DNA of 64,000 bases, taken from positions 496,001-560,000 of the forward strand of contig NZ_JNZD01000005.1 in assembly GCF_000725495.1 (NCBI RefSeq), given 5' to 3'. This document shows positions 27,502 through 38,330 of the stretch, piece after piece (position 1 is the first letter of the stretch; each line of letters starts with the position of its first letter). The notes below the pieces were generated by a model. The model was not told the DNA's origin. It made no database searches and saw only the letters and a program-made list of their open reading frames with translations. Position numbers and translations under genes: made by a program. This DNA is from Streptomyces aureus (GTDB lineage: Bacteria; Actinomycetota; Actinomycetes; Streptomycetales; Streptomycetaceae).

Positions 27502-28239
27502 TCAGCCGGTGTCGACCACCACCGTCTTCGCCGCCTTGTCGTGCAGACCCTGCTTGTAGGGCTTGTCGAAGAAGCTCCAACCGCCCGCGATCGCGGTCCA
27601 GATGCAGGCGCAGCAGAACGCGAACGGGATCCACAGGACCAGGGCGCGGACCAGGGAGGTCTGCACGGAGGGGGTGGATCCGTTGTCGAGGTTGGCGACC
27701 CGGTGGTTGAACAGCCGCTTGCCGAGGGTCTGGCCCGTCTTGCTGATCATCACGGTGTCGTAGGAGACGTAGAGCACGGCGGCCACCAGTGACTGCCCGA
27801 GCGACTTGCTGTACTCGATCTTGTTCGAGTCCATGTTGTACTCGGTGACCCCGAACGCCCAGGACAGCAGCCACACCACGACGCCCACGAGGATCATGTC
27901 CAGGATCCTGGCCAGCACCCGCTTGCCGCTGTCCGCGAGCGGAGGCATGCCGGCGAGCGGGTCGCCGCCGTACGGGCCGCCACCGCCGTAGGGATCGCCG
28001 CCTCCCGGGTACGGGCCGCCGCCCTGTCCGTGGGGTCCGCCGCCGAACGGGGGCGGTTCGCTGCCGTACGGCGGGGTCCGGTCGCCCGAGGGGGGCGGCG
28101 GGTCGTAGGGGGAACCGCCGCCGGACGCGGGCGGCGGGTCGTACGGGGAGCCCGTGCCCCCGCCGGGCGGGGGCTGCTTCTTGAACGGGTCGTCGTCCGG
28201 TGGCCCCCCGGAACCCGGGGGCGGCGGTTCGCTGCTCAT
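27502..28239 (-). CDS. RDD family membrane protein (Pro/Gly-rich N-terminus)
   Basis: 245 residues. About 95 residues of Pro/Gly/Asp/Tyr repeats (SPYDPPP, GGGPYPGGGDPYGGGG) precede an RDD domain: SGKRVLARILDMILVGVVVW with the RxxD pair, then ISKTGQTLGKRLFNHRV and the final VVVD. RDD domains have two or three membrane helices; function mostly unknown, some act in ion exchange. ATG 28239. It is 64 bp downstream of a second RDD gene on the same strand. Confidence 0.88.
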   Translation of the reverse strand: MSSEPPPPGSGGPPDDDPFKKQPPPGGGTGSPYDPPPASGGGSPYDPPPPSGDRTPPYGSEPPPFGGGPHGQGGGPYPGGGDPYGGGGPYGGDPLAGMPPLADSGKRVLARILDMILVGVVVWLLSWAFGVTEYNMDSNKIEYSKSLGQSLVAAVLYVSYDTVMISKTGQTLGKRLFNHRVANLDNGSTPSVQTSLVRALVLWIPFAFCCACIWTAIAGGWSFFDKPYKQGLHDKAAKTVVVDTG

Positions 28240-28302
28240 GGCCCGAGTCGACCGCGAACCCCCCGGCTCCGCATCCGGCGAAGGGCCGTCCGGGGGACGG
28301 GG

Positions 28303-30249
28303 TTACCTGGCCGGACCCGCCACGAAGGTGTGGGCCGCCTTGTCGTGCCAGCACTGCTTCCAGGGCCGGTCGAACAGGCACCACAGGACGCCGAGGAAGC
28401 CGACGAGCAGCAGGCACGGCACGCTGAGGACCAGCCAGCGCAGCAGGGCCCGGCCGAAGCCGGGCGGTTCGTGGCCCTCGATGTCGTGGACCTCGATGCC
28501 GCACAGCTTCTTCCCCGCCGTTCGGCCCCACTTGACGGTGGGCAGGACTTCGTAGAGCACGCCGAAGACGAGCAGGACGGCGAGGACGGCGCCGAGGCAG
28601 GAGGCGGTCGTGCCGTCGAGCAGCCAGACGGTCACCTTCTCCCCCGACAGTTTGGCGGCGTCGATCTTCTCGTTGATGTGGTCGACCGCCCTGGTGCCCA
28701 GCGGCACGGCGGCCGCCGCGGTGACACCGCCGATGACGACGGTGTCCACCAGCCGGGCGGCCAGGCGCCGGCCGAGGCCGGAGGGGCGGGCCGCCGCCTG
28801 CCGGCGCGCGGCCGCCTGGAACACGTCGTCGACGGGCGGCTTCCACGGCGCCACCCTCGTCCCGTCCTCGGCCGGATCGCCGGCGAGCTGGTGCACCTGC
28901 TGCGCCCAGGAGGGCTGGCCACCGCCGGACCCGGAGGTCACGGGGGCGGAACCGCCCGGCTGTTGGGGGACGGCGGACGCGGGAGCGGCCTGGACGGCGG
29001 ACGCCTGCGCGGCGGGGGCCGGGTCCGGTGCGGCCCCGGTGGCGGCGGCTGCCGACGCCTCGGGCGCGGCTGGATCCGCGGGTGCACCGGGTGTTGCGGG
29101 TGCGGCGGCCGCGGCGGACGAAACGGGAGTGGCCGGTACGGCTCCCACGAGGCCGGCAGACGAACCGGCGGGCGCGGCGGAGTGGCCGGGCGCGGAGCCG
29201 AAACCGCCGCCGGCCGGGGCCGCGGACGAACCGGCGGGGGTGGTGGACGCGGGGGAAGGACCCGGCACGACCGGCGCGGGACCGAAACCACCGGCGGCCG
29301 GTGCGGCCGTCCCGGCTCCGCTGCCGCCGCCCGCCGCTCCCCCGGGCGTGCCGGGCGTGGCGGACGCGGCGGACGGTCCGGGAGCGGCCGGTGCGGGGCC
29401 GAAACCGTCGGCGGCCGGGGTCGCGGGCACGCCCGGCGCACGCGCCGGAGCCGTGCCCCCGTCCTGCCGCTCCGTACGCGGGGAGGGCGCACGGAACGCC
29501 GGGTCGCCGCCGTCGGAAACGGGGTCCGTAGCGGCGGGGGCACCGGTTCCGACAGCGCCCCACACGTCGGCTCCGGACGAACTCGCCTCTCCCGCAAGGC
29601 CCGTACCGTCGGCGCCCTCCGGGCCCGTGGACGGCACCGGCCCCGTGGGACGGCGGAAGACCACGGGCCCCGCGGGCGCCGGGGGCCGGACGGCGGATTC
29701 GGCGGGCGGGATCGTCGCCGTGCCGTCCGCCCGCGCCGACGCCCCGTCGGGCCGGTTCACCGGGTCGGCGGCTCCCGCGGCACGCGGGTCCTGCGGACCG
29801 GACGCCCGGGGCGCGCCCCACGAGATCCGGCGGTCCTGGTCGCCGCCGAAGCCCGACTGCCGGGAGCGGTCAGCGCCCCACGAGGCGGCGGGTTCGGGCC
29901 GGCTGCCGTGCTGGGACTCGGCGGGGTCGGGAGCGGCGACGGGGTCGGGAGCGGAGGAGGAGGGCTGCGGGTCCTCGTCGAAGAAGTGCGGACCGGTCTC
30001 CTCCGCGGCGGGGACACCGGTCCGGCCGCGGGAGGCCGAGAACTCGGGGGACGACGCCGGGGCGGGCACCTGCGCGGGGCGCACGGCGGCCGGAGGGGAG
30101 AGCGCCTCGCCCGCGGACGGTGCCGGGCGGCTCGTGCCCGGCACCCAGGCGGCACCGTTCCAGTACCGGACGTATCCAGGGATGGAGGGGTCCGGGTAAT
30201 ACCCTTCGCGGGGCCTGTCGTCACCAGGGGCCGGGGTTGGGGCGCTCAT
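28303..30249 (-). CDS. DUF2510 - disordered linker - RDD membrane protein
   Basis: 648 residues. DUF2510 module at the N-terminus (GYYPDPSIPGYVRYWNGAAW, the paired-tryptophan pattern), then about 400 residues of Ala/Pro/Gly low complexity, then an RDD domain from about residue 500: LGRRLAARLVDTVVIGGVT, LPTVKWGRTAGKKLCGIEVH and WHDKAAHTFVAGP. The linker is very long for this architecture and likely unstructured on the cytoplasmic side. ATG 30249 gives the DUF2510 module directly. It precedes the shorter RDD gene by 63 bp; both may be co-transcribed. Confidence 0.88.
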   Translation of the reverse strand: MSAPTPAPGDDRPREGYYPDPSIPGYVRYWNGAAWVPGTSRPAPSAGEALSPPAAVRPAQVPAPASSPEFSASRGRTGVPAAEETGPHFFDEDPQPSSSAPDPVAAPDPAESQHGSRPEPAASWGADRSRQSGFGGDQDRRISWGAPRASGPQDPRAAGAADPVNRPDGASARADGTATIPPAESAVRPPAPAGPVVFRRPTGPVPSTGPEGADGTGLAGEASSSGADVWGAVGTGAPAATDPVSDGGDPAFRAPSPRTERQDGGTAPARAPGVPATPAADGFGPAPAAPGPSAASATPGTPGGAAGGGSGAGTAAPAAGGFGPAPVVPGPSPASTTPAGSSAAPAGGGFGSAPGHSAAPAGSSAGLVGAVPATPVSSAAAAAPATPGAPADPAAPEASAAAATGAAPDPAPAAQASAVQAAPASAVPQQPGGSAPVTSGSGGGQPSWAQQVHQLAGDPAEDGTRVAPWKPPVDDVFQAAARRQAAARPSGLGRRLAARLVDTVVIGGVTAAAAVPLGTRAVDHINEKIDAAKLSGEKVTVWLLDGTTASCLGAVLAVLLVFGVLYEVLPTVKWGRTAGKKLCGIEVHDIEGHEPPGFGRALLRWLVLSVPCLLLVGFLGVLWCLFDRPWKQCWHDKAAHTFVAGPAR

Positions 30250-30564
30250 GTCCGTCGTCCCGTATCTGCTCGGGGGTCGTGTGGGAGGTCCACATCTACC
30301 AGACCGGCGCACGTGTCACGGCCGGTCCCGCCGTACCCAATCCTTTCGGGCAAGGTTGCGCCCGCCCTCGCGACGGGACGTCCGGCGGGCCGGACGGCAG
30401 GTGACCGCGAGGGGCCGGCGCGGGGGCGGCACGGAGGCAGGCATGGCCCGGAGGACGGCGGGAAAAGTTTTCTCCGAACCCGCGTAATGGTCCCGGCGCG
30501 AGGCGCTCTCCACTCGTACGAGCCCGTCCTCGGGAGCCCGTGCGACGAAAGGAAGAGCACCGAC
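30250..30564. other. 315-bp divergent intergenic region
   Basis: Separates the RDD gene and ssgG. A relatively AT-rich stretch at 30459-30490 (AAAAGTTTTCTCC, then GCGTAATGG) is the best candidate for the ssgG promoter. No gene seen. Confidence 0.45.
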
Positions 30565-31077
30565 ATGCACACCGTGGTGGAACGCGAACTGGAGCTTCAT
30601 CTCGTCCTGTCGCCCGAACACAGCATCCCGGTGCCGGCGCGACTGAGTTACCGCGCCGACGACCCGTACGCCGTCCGCATCGTCTTCCACGTCGGATCGG
30701 ACCATCCCGTCCAGTGGACCTTCGCCCGCGAGCTGCTCGTCGAGGGGGTGTTCCGGCCGTGCGGCCACGGTGACGTGCGGGTGTGGCCGACGAAGGTCGG
30801 CGGCCGGAGCGTCGTGCTGATGGCGCTGAGCTCGCCGGACGGGGACGCGCTGCTCGAGGCGCCCGCCGCGCAGGTCACCGCCTGGCTGGAGCGCACCCTG
30901 AGGGCGGTCCCGCCGGGCACCGAGGCGGGACAGCTCGGCATCGACGCCGGGCTCGCGGACCTGCTCGCGCCGAGGCTCTCGGCCTCGCTCGACCAGACGG
31001 GAGCCCCGTCCCCCGACGACCTGTGGCTGCGCGACCCGTGGCCGTCGGACGAGTCGGCGGACGGCGAGCAGTCCTGA
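30565..31077 (+). CDS. ssgG: SsgA-like sporulation protein (SsgG-like)
   Basis: 170 residues. SALP proteins control septum placement and wall remodelling during Streptomyces sporulation. Signatures: ELELHLVLSPEHSIPVPARL, DDPYAVRIVFH, VQWTFARELLVEGVFRPCG and DVRVWPTKVGG, with SSPDGDALLEAPAAQV. The assignment to SsgG rather than SsgB or others rests on gene neighbourhood as I remember it from S. coelicolor and on the longer acidic C-terminus. ATG 30565 with AAGGAAG 9 nt upstream. Presence of this gene is the best single marker for a sporulating streptomycete. Confidence 0.88.
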   Translation: MHTVVERELELHLVLSPEHSIPVPARLSYRADDPYAVRIVFHVGSDHPVQWTFARELLVEGVFRPCGHGDVRVWPTKVGGRSVVLMALSSPDGDALLEAPAAQVTAWLERTLRAVPPGTEAGQLGIDAGLADLLAPRLSASLDQTGAPSPDDLWLRDPWPSDESADGEQS

Positions 31078-31251
31078 CGGGGCCGACGGGCCGACGGACG
31101 GACGGACCGTCAGCGGCCTGCGCGGCCGCGGGCGGGTCGACGGGCGGCGGACCGTCAGCGGCCCTGCGGGCCCCGGCCGCGGGCGGGCGGGCGGCTGATC
31201 ACCGGTCCGGCGGCTCGCAACCGCGGGCCCGGCATCGCCGGTCCCGGTGGT

Positions 31252-32661
31252 TCAGAACAGCTTGCCCGGGTTCAGCAGGCCCAACGGGTCGAACGCCGTC
31301 TTGATGGCCCGCTGCATCTCCAGTCCCACCGGGCCGATCTCACGGGCCAGCCATTCCTTCTTCAGCACGCCCACACCGTGCTCGCCGGTGATCGTGCCGC
31401 CCAGTTCCAGGCCGAGGGCCATGATCTCGTCGAAGGACTCGCGGGCGCGCCGGGACTCGTCGGGATCTGCCGCGTCGAAGCAGACGGTGGGGTGCGTGTT
31501 GCCGTCGCCCGCGTGGGCGCAGACGCCGATCGTCAGGGCGTACTTCTCGGCGACGCGCTCGATGCCGTCGAGCATGTCGCCGAGCCGGGAGCGCGGCACG
31601 CACACGTCGTCGATCATCGTGGTGCCCTTGACCGCCTCCAGCGCGGTCAGCGACAACCGCCGTGCCTGGAGCAGCAGTTCGGACTCGGCCGCGTCCTCGG
31701 CGGGAACCACCTGGGTCGCTCCGGCGGCCTCGCACAGAGCGCCCACGAGGGCGAGGTCGGCCGCCGGGTCGTGGGTGTCGAACGCGGCGAGCAGCAGTGC
31801 CTCGGTGGTCTCCGGGAGACCCATGTGCGCGAGGTCGTTGACGGCCTTGACGGTCGTACGGTCCATCAGTTCGAGCAGGGAGGGGACGTGGCCGCCCTCC
31901 ATGATCCTGCACACGGCGTCGCAGGCGGCCCGGGCCGAGGCGAACTCGGCCGCCAGGACGAGCTGGGCCGGCGGCTGCGGCTTCAGCGCGAGGACGGCGC
32001 GCACGACGATGCCGAGCGATCCCTCGGAGCCCACGAAGAGGCGGGTGAGGTCGTAGCCGGCGACGCCCTTGGCGGTGCGGCGCCCGGTGGACATCAGCCG
32101 CCCGTCGGCGAGGACGACGTCCAGGCCGAGGACGTACTCGGCGGTGACCCCGTACTTCACGCAGCACAGGCCGCCGGAGGCCGTGCCGATGTTGCCGCCG
32201 ATGGTGCAGGTCTCCCAGCTGGAGGGGTCCGGCGGGTAGTACAGGCCGTGTTCGCCGACGGCGCGGGAGAGCGCCGCGTTGACGACGCCGGGTTCGACGA
32301 CGGCGATGCGGTCGACCGGGTTGATCTCCAGGATCCGGTCCATCTTCACCAGGGACAGGACCACGCAGCCGTCGCTGGCGTTGGCCGCGCCGGACAGCCC
32401 GGTGCGGGCGCCCTGCGGGACGACGGGCACGCGCAGCTCGGTCGCGACGCGCATGACGTGCTGGACCTGCTCGACCGTGCGCGGCAGGACGACCACGGCG
32501 GGCGTGCCCGCGTCGCAGAAGCTCGCCATGTCGTTGGCGTAGGAGGCCGTGACGTCCGGATCGGTGAGGACGGCCTCGGCCGGCAGACCGGTCAGCAGGC
32601 GGTCGCGGAGGCTGCCGGTCGTCTCCGTGTCCTCGTCGCGCGGGGCTTCGATACGGCTCAT
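31252..32661 (-). CDS. FAD-binding oxidase, glycolate oxidase GlcD type
   Basis: 469 residues. FAD-binding PCMH domain (VVPQGARTGLSGAANASDG, TIGGNIGTASGGLCCVKYG, FVGSEGSLGIV) and C-terminal FAD-oxidase domain ending ITGEHGVGVLKKEWLAREIG with the GEHGVG motif of D-lactate/glycolate dehydrogenases. Oxidises a 2-hydroxy acid; exact substrate (D-lactate, glycolate, 2-hydroxyglutarate) not readable. No GlcE/GlcF partners are adjacent. ATG 32661; GTG 32667 would add two residues. Confidence 0.92.
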   Translation of the reverse strand: MSRIEAPRDEDTETTGSLRDRLLTGLPAEAVLTDPDVTASYANDMASFCDAGTPAVVVLPRTVEQVQHVMRVATELRVPVVPQGARTGLSGAANASDGCVVLSLVKMDRILEINPVDRIAVVEPGVVNAALSRAVGEHGLYYPPDPSSWETCTIGGNIGTASGGLCCVKYGVTAEYVLGLDVVLADGRLMSTGRRTAKGVAGYDLTRLFVGSEGSLGIVVRAVLALKPQPPAQLVLAAEFASARAACDAVCRIMEGGHVPSLLELMDRTTVKAVNDLAHMGLPETTEALLLAAFDTHDPAADLALVGALCEAAGATQVVPAEDAAESELLLQARRLSLTALEAVKGTTMIDDVCVPRSRLGDMLDGIERVAEKYALTIGVCAHAGDGNTHPTVCFDAADPDESRRARESFDEIMALGLELGGTITGEHGVGVLKKEWLAREIGPVGLEMQRAIKTAFDPLGLLNPGKLF

Positions 32662-32750
32662 GATCACAGCGTCGCACCCGGGGCCATCGGTGTGAACCCC
32701 ATCCGGTGGACGCTTCGCGTGCCGCGGGATGGTCTTCGTATTGACGCACA

Positions 32751-34568
32751 GTGAGCGGCATGGAGATCGAAGAGCGAGAGCCGGTGTCCGCCGGGGCCGG
32801 ACGCGCGGTGCCGCCCGGTCCGCGGCCCGGGGAGCCCGTCGGCGGTCCGCCCCCGGGGCCCTCCGGCCCGCGCCGCTCCCCGCTCACCCGTCGTCGCTCG
32901 CTGATCGCGGCCGCGGCCGGCTGTGCCGTGCTCGGCGGCGCGCTGGTGCTGCTGCCCTCGACGGACCGGGGCGGGGCGCCGCGGGGCGCGCCGGGTCCGG
33001 TGGCGCGGGCGGCGGGCGCGGTGGGAGCGGGGGTGCCGGCGGCGCTGCCCGATCTCGCCGCGCTCATCGGCGACCGCGAGGCCCGGGTGCGGGCCCGTCC
33101 CGGGGACGACGCGTCGTGGGCGGTGCTGGGCGCCGCGTACACGGAGCGGGCACGGCGGACGGCGGCGGCCGCGTACTACCCGAAGGCGGAGCGGGCGCTG
33201 CGCACCTCGCTGCGGGTGCGGCCCGAGGGCAACGTGGCGGCGCTGGAGGGGCTCGCGTCACTGGCCGGCGCGCGGGGCGACTTCCGGGCCGCGAAGCGGT
33301 GGGGCGAGGAGGCGTCGAAGCTGGCGCCGAAGCGGTGGACGACGTATCCGGCGCTGATCGACGCGTACTCCGGGCTCGGTGACTACAAGGCCGTGGACAG
33401 GACGCTGGCCCGGCTGCTGGAGCTGCGGCCCGGTCCGGCGGCGCGGTCCGTCGCGGCGCGGGTGTACCGGGACCGCGGCCGGCGCGAGGACGCGGCGGCG
33501 GTGCTCTCGGACGCCGCGGCGGCTGCGGCCGGCCCGGCCGAACAGGCGGCCCTGCTCACCCAGGCCGGGGATCTCGCCTGGGAGCGCGGCGACGTCCGGG
33601 ACGCCCTGGACCACTACCGGGCCGCGACGAGCACGGACGCCGGCGCGTACGACGCGCTGGCCGGGCAGGGGCGCGCGCTGGCGGCGCTGGGGCGCACGAC
33701 GGAGGCGCTGCGCGCGTACCGGGCGGCGCTCGCGAAGCGGCCGGTGCCGCGCTACGCGCTGGAGCTGGGCGAGCTGTACGACACGCTCCGGCTCGGCGCG
33801 GACGCGCGGGCGCAGTACGGCCTGCTGCGGGACCTGGTGCGGCGGGACGGCGCCGCGGGCGTGGACGACGAACCGGTCGCCGGGCTGTTCGAGGCGGATC
33901 ACGGCGACCCGCAGGCGGCGGTGACGGCGTTGCGGGCCGAGTGGCGGCGGCAGCCCGGTATCGCGGTGGCGGACGCGCTGGGCTGGGCGCTGCACCGCGC
34001 CGGGAACGACCGGGAGGCCCTGGGGTTCGCGGTGCGGGCCACGGACGCGGAGCACGGGGGCGGTGTGCGCAGTGCGCTGTACGCGTATCACCGGGGGCAG
34101 ATCGAACGGGATCTCGGACTGTCGGGTCCGGCCCGCCGGCATCTCGCGGAGGCGCTGCGGATCAACCCGTACTTCTCGCCGCTGCTGGCACCCGCGGCGA
34201 GGGAGGCCCTGACGGCGCTGGGCGAGCCGCCGGCCGGTGGCCCGCCGGAGGAGTCGGAGGACGCGCAGACCGCGGAGGGTTCGGCGGACCCGGGGGGTTC
34301 GGCGGACCCGGGGGGTTCGGCGGACCCCGGCGGTTCGGTGGCCCCAGGGGGATCCGAGAGCACCGATCGCACCGACGGCGCCGACGGCGCGGGCCGGCCC
34401 GGCGTCCGCTCCGACGCGTCCCGGTCGGCCGAGGGCTCCGGCGACACGGCCGCCGCGGGGTCCACGGGGCCGTCGGGCTCGGCGGCCGCTCCGGCCCCGG
34501 GCGCGGCCCCCGCCTCCCCCGGCACGGCGTCCGCGCCGAACGCGCCGGAACGGACCGCGCCGCGCTGA
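32751..34568 (+). CDS. membrane-anchored TPR protein
   Basis: 605 residues. Short cytoplasmic N-terminus, one helix (SLIAAAAGCAVLGGALVLLP) and then an array of at least seven TPR-like motifs from about residue 120 to 490 (for example AYYPKAERALRTSLRVRPEG, DVRDALDHYRAATSTDAGAY, LGRTTEALRAYRAALAKRPV). The C-terminal 110 residues are a Gly/Ser/Ala/Pro tail with an in-frame 18-bp repeat encoding GGSADP (34278-34349). Likely an extracytoplasmic scaffold. GTG 32751 is used; an ATG three codons on is equally possible. Confidence 0.85.
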   Translation: MSGMEIEEREPVSAGAGRAVPPGPRPGEPVGGPPPGPSGPRRSPLTRRRSLIAAAAGCAVLGGALVLLPSTDRGGAPRGAPGPVARAAGAVGAGVPAALPDLAALIGDREARVRARPGDDASWAVLGAAYTERARRTAAAAYYPKAERALRTSLRVRPEGNVAALEGLASLAGARGDFRAAKRWGEEASKLAPKRWTTYPALIDAYSGLGDYKAVDRTLARLLELRPGPAARSVAARVYRDRGRREDAAAVLSDAAAAAAGPAEQAALLTQAGDLAWERGDVRDALDHYRAATSTDAGAYDALAGQGRALAALGRTTEALRAYRAALAKRPVPRYALELGELYDTLRLGADARAQYGLLRDLVRRDGAAGVDDEPVAGLFEADHGDPQAAVTALRAEWRRQPGIAVADALGWALHRAGNDREALGFAVRATDAEHGGGVRSALYAYHRGQIERDLGLSGPARRHLAEALRINPYFSPLLAPAAREALTALGEPPAGGPPEESEDAQTAEGSADPGGSADPGGSADPGGSVAPGGSESTDRTDGADGAGRPGVRSDASRSAEGSGDTAAAGSTGPSGSAAAPAPGAAPASPGTASAPNAPERTAPR

Positions 34569-34588
34569 GCCCCGCACCCGCGGGAGTG

Positions 34589-34615
34589 GGACCGGCCTTC
34601 GGCGAAGGCCGGTCC
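34589..34615. terminator. bidirectional terminator
   Basis: GGACCGGCCTTC and GAAGGCCGGTCC with loop GGC, between the convergent TPR and hppD genes. Confidence 0.9.
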
Positions 34616-34622
34616 GGCGGCG

Positions 34623-36361
<1,739 letters not shown>

Positions 36362-36382
36362 TGCGAGGAGCGGGGTGAGGGC

Positions 36383-37030
36383 GTGAATTTCTGGCAATAC
36401 CTGAGCAGCCGCCACGAACAGCTGCTCACGGACGCCTACCAACACGCCAGCGCCGTCTTCCAGTGCATGGTCGTGGCGACCGTCATCGGCGTGCTGATCG
36501 GTGTCGTCACCTACCGCAGCGACTGGGCCGGCAACCTCGCCACCACCACGACCTCCGCCATCCTGACGATTCCCTCGCTGGCCATGATCGGTCTGCTGAT
36601 CCCCATCGTCGGCCTGGGCGTCCCGCCGACCGTGATCGCCCTGACGCTGTACGGGCTGCTGCCGATCGTGCGCAACTCGATCGTCGGCCTGCGCGGTGTC
36701 GACCCCTCGCTGGTCGACGCGGCCCGGGGCATCGGGATGTCGCGGGCGGCCCGTCTGCTGCGGGTCGAACTGCCGCTGGCCTGGCCGCCGATCCTGACCG
36801 GCATCCGGATCGCCACCCAGATGCTGATGGGCATCGCGGCCATCGCGGCCTACGCCTCCGGGCCGGGCCTCGGCAACGAGATCTTCCGCGGCATCAGCTC
36901 GCTGGGCAGCAAGAACGCGCTCAACCAGGTGCTCGCGGGCACGGTCGGGATCATCATCCTCGCGCTGCTCTTCGACGCCGGGTACGTCCTGCTGGGGCGG
37001 CTGACCATTCCGAGGGGGATCCGTGCCTGA
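36383..37030 (+). CDS. osmoprotectant-type ABC permease
   Basis: 215 residues, a BPD-type permease with about six helices and the EAA-like loop DAARGIGMSRAARLLRVELP. Resembles OpuC/ProW subunits for glycine betaine, choline or carnitine. GTG 36383 with GAGGAG about 12 nt upstream and a closer GAGG. It overlaps the ATPase gene by 8 bp. First of four coupled genes. Confidence 0.9.
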   Translation: MNFWQYLSSRHEQLLTDAYQHASAVFQCMVVATVIGVLIGVVTYRSDWAGNLATTTTSAILTIPSLAMIGLLIPIVGLGVPPTVIALTLYGLLPIVRNSIVGLRGVDPSLVDAARGIGMSRAARLLRVELPLAWPPILTGIRIATQMLMGIAAIAAYASGPGLGNEIFRGISSLGSKNALNQVLAGTVGIIILALLFDAGYVLLGRLTIPRGIRA

Positions 37031-38330
37031 GACCGCGAGGACGGCCGGGGGCGCCGCGCCGGCCGGGGGCGCCGCCGGTGCCGGAGACACCGCCGCGAAG
37101 TCCACCACGGGCGCCACCATCGAGCTGGAGAACCTCACCAAGCGCTACCCGGGCAGCCGCGACGCGGCCGTCGACAGCGTCAACATGGAGATCAAGGCGG
37201 GTGAACTGGTCGTCTTCGTCGGACCGTCCGGCTGCGGCAAGTCGACCACGCTGAAGATGATCAACCGGCTGATCGAGCCGAGCGGCGGCCGCATCCGGAT
37301 CGGCGGCGAGGACGTCACCGACATGGACCCGGTGAAGCTGCGCCGCAAGGTCGGGTACGCGATCCAGTCCTCCGGGCTCTTCCCGCACATGACGGTCGCC
37401 CAGAACATCGCGCTGGTGCCCCGGATGGTCGGCTGGCCGAAGGCGCGGACCACGGCCCGGGTCGAGGAGATGCTGGACCTGGTGGGGCTCGACCCCGGCG
37501 AGTTCCAGGGCCGCTACCCGCGCCAGCTCTCCGGCGGCCAGCAGCAGCGCGTGGGCGTGGCGCGGGCGCTGGCGGCGGACCCGCCCGTGCTGCTGATGGA
37601 CGAGCCGTTCGGTGCGGTGGACCCGATCACCCGCGACCACCTCCAGGACGAGCTGATCCGCCTCCAGCACGAGCTCCACAAGACGATCGTCTTCGTGACC
37701 CACGACTTCGACGAGGCCATCAAGCTCGGCGACCGGATCGCGGTGCTGCGCGAGCACTCCCACATCGCGCAGTTCGACACCCCGGAGGCGATCCTCACCA
37801 ACCCGGCCGACGACTTCGTGTCGGGCTTCGTGGGCGCGGGCGCCGCGCTGAAACGGCTCAACCTCAGCCGCGTACGGGACGTCGAGATCAGGGACTATCC
37901 GACGGTCACCGTCGACGACCCGCTCCAGGAGATCTTCGGCAAGCTGCGTTCCAGCGGGACGAACGAGATCCTGCTGCTCGACAAGCGGCGCCGCCCCTAC
38001 AAGTGGCTGCGGCGCGGGGATCTGATGCGGGCCAAGGGCTCGCTCGCGCGGGCGGGCACGCTGGTGCACGACACGGTGACCCGGGACGGCACCCTGCGCG
38101 ACGCCCTGGAGGCGGTGCTCACCGACAACTCGGGGCGGGTGCCGGTCACCGGGCGGCGCGGCGAGTACACCGGGGTGGTCGACATGGAGACGCTGATGAA
38201 CTCCGTGCACGAACTGCTGGAGGCGGACCGGCTGGAGGCCATGGAGCACCAGCACGAGCTGAGGGAGGCGCGCGCCCATCAGACCCAGTTCGAGCAGGAG
38301 GGCGTCGACGGCGGGGAGGCGAAGGCGTGA
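37023..38330 (+). CDS. osmoprotectant-type ABC ATPase with CBS domains
   Basis: 435 residues. Walker A GPSGCGKST with K73, signature LSGGQQQR, Walker B LLMDEPFGAVDPI, and H of VTHDFDEAIKLGDR. After residue 300 two CBS-like repeats (DDPLQEIFGKLRSSG, DGTLRDALEAVL and GEYTGVVDMETL) as in OpuCA, where they sense ionic strength or nucleotide. N-terminal 25 residues are Gly/Ala-rich. GTG 37023 overlaps the preceding stop; its own stop overlaps the next start (GTGA). Confidence 0.93.
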   Translation: MPETARTAGGAAPAGGAAGAGDTAAKSTTGATIELENLTKRYPGSRDAAVDSVNMEIKAGELVVFVGPSGCGKSTTLKMINRLIEPSGGRIRIGGEDVTDMDPVKLRRKVGYAIQSSGLFPHMTVAQNIALVPRMVGWPKARTTARVEEMLDLVGLDPGEFQGRYPRQLSGGQQQRVGVARALAADPPVLLMDEPFGAVDPITRDHLQDELIRLQHELHKTIVFVTHDFDEAIKLGDRIAVLREHSHIAQFDTPEAILTNPADDFVSGFVGAGAALKRLNLSRVRDVEIRDYPTVTVDDPLQEIFGKLRSSGTNEILLLDKRRRPYKWLRRGDLMRAKGSLARAGTLVHDTVTRDGTLRDALEAVLTDNSGRVPVTGRRGEYTGVVDMETLMNSVHELLEADRLEAMEHQHELREARAHQTQFEQEGVDGGEAKA

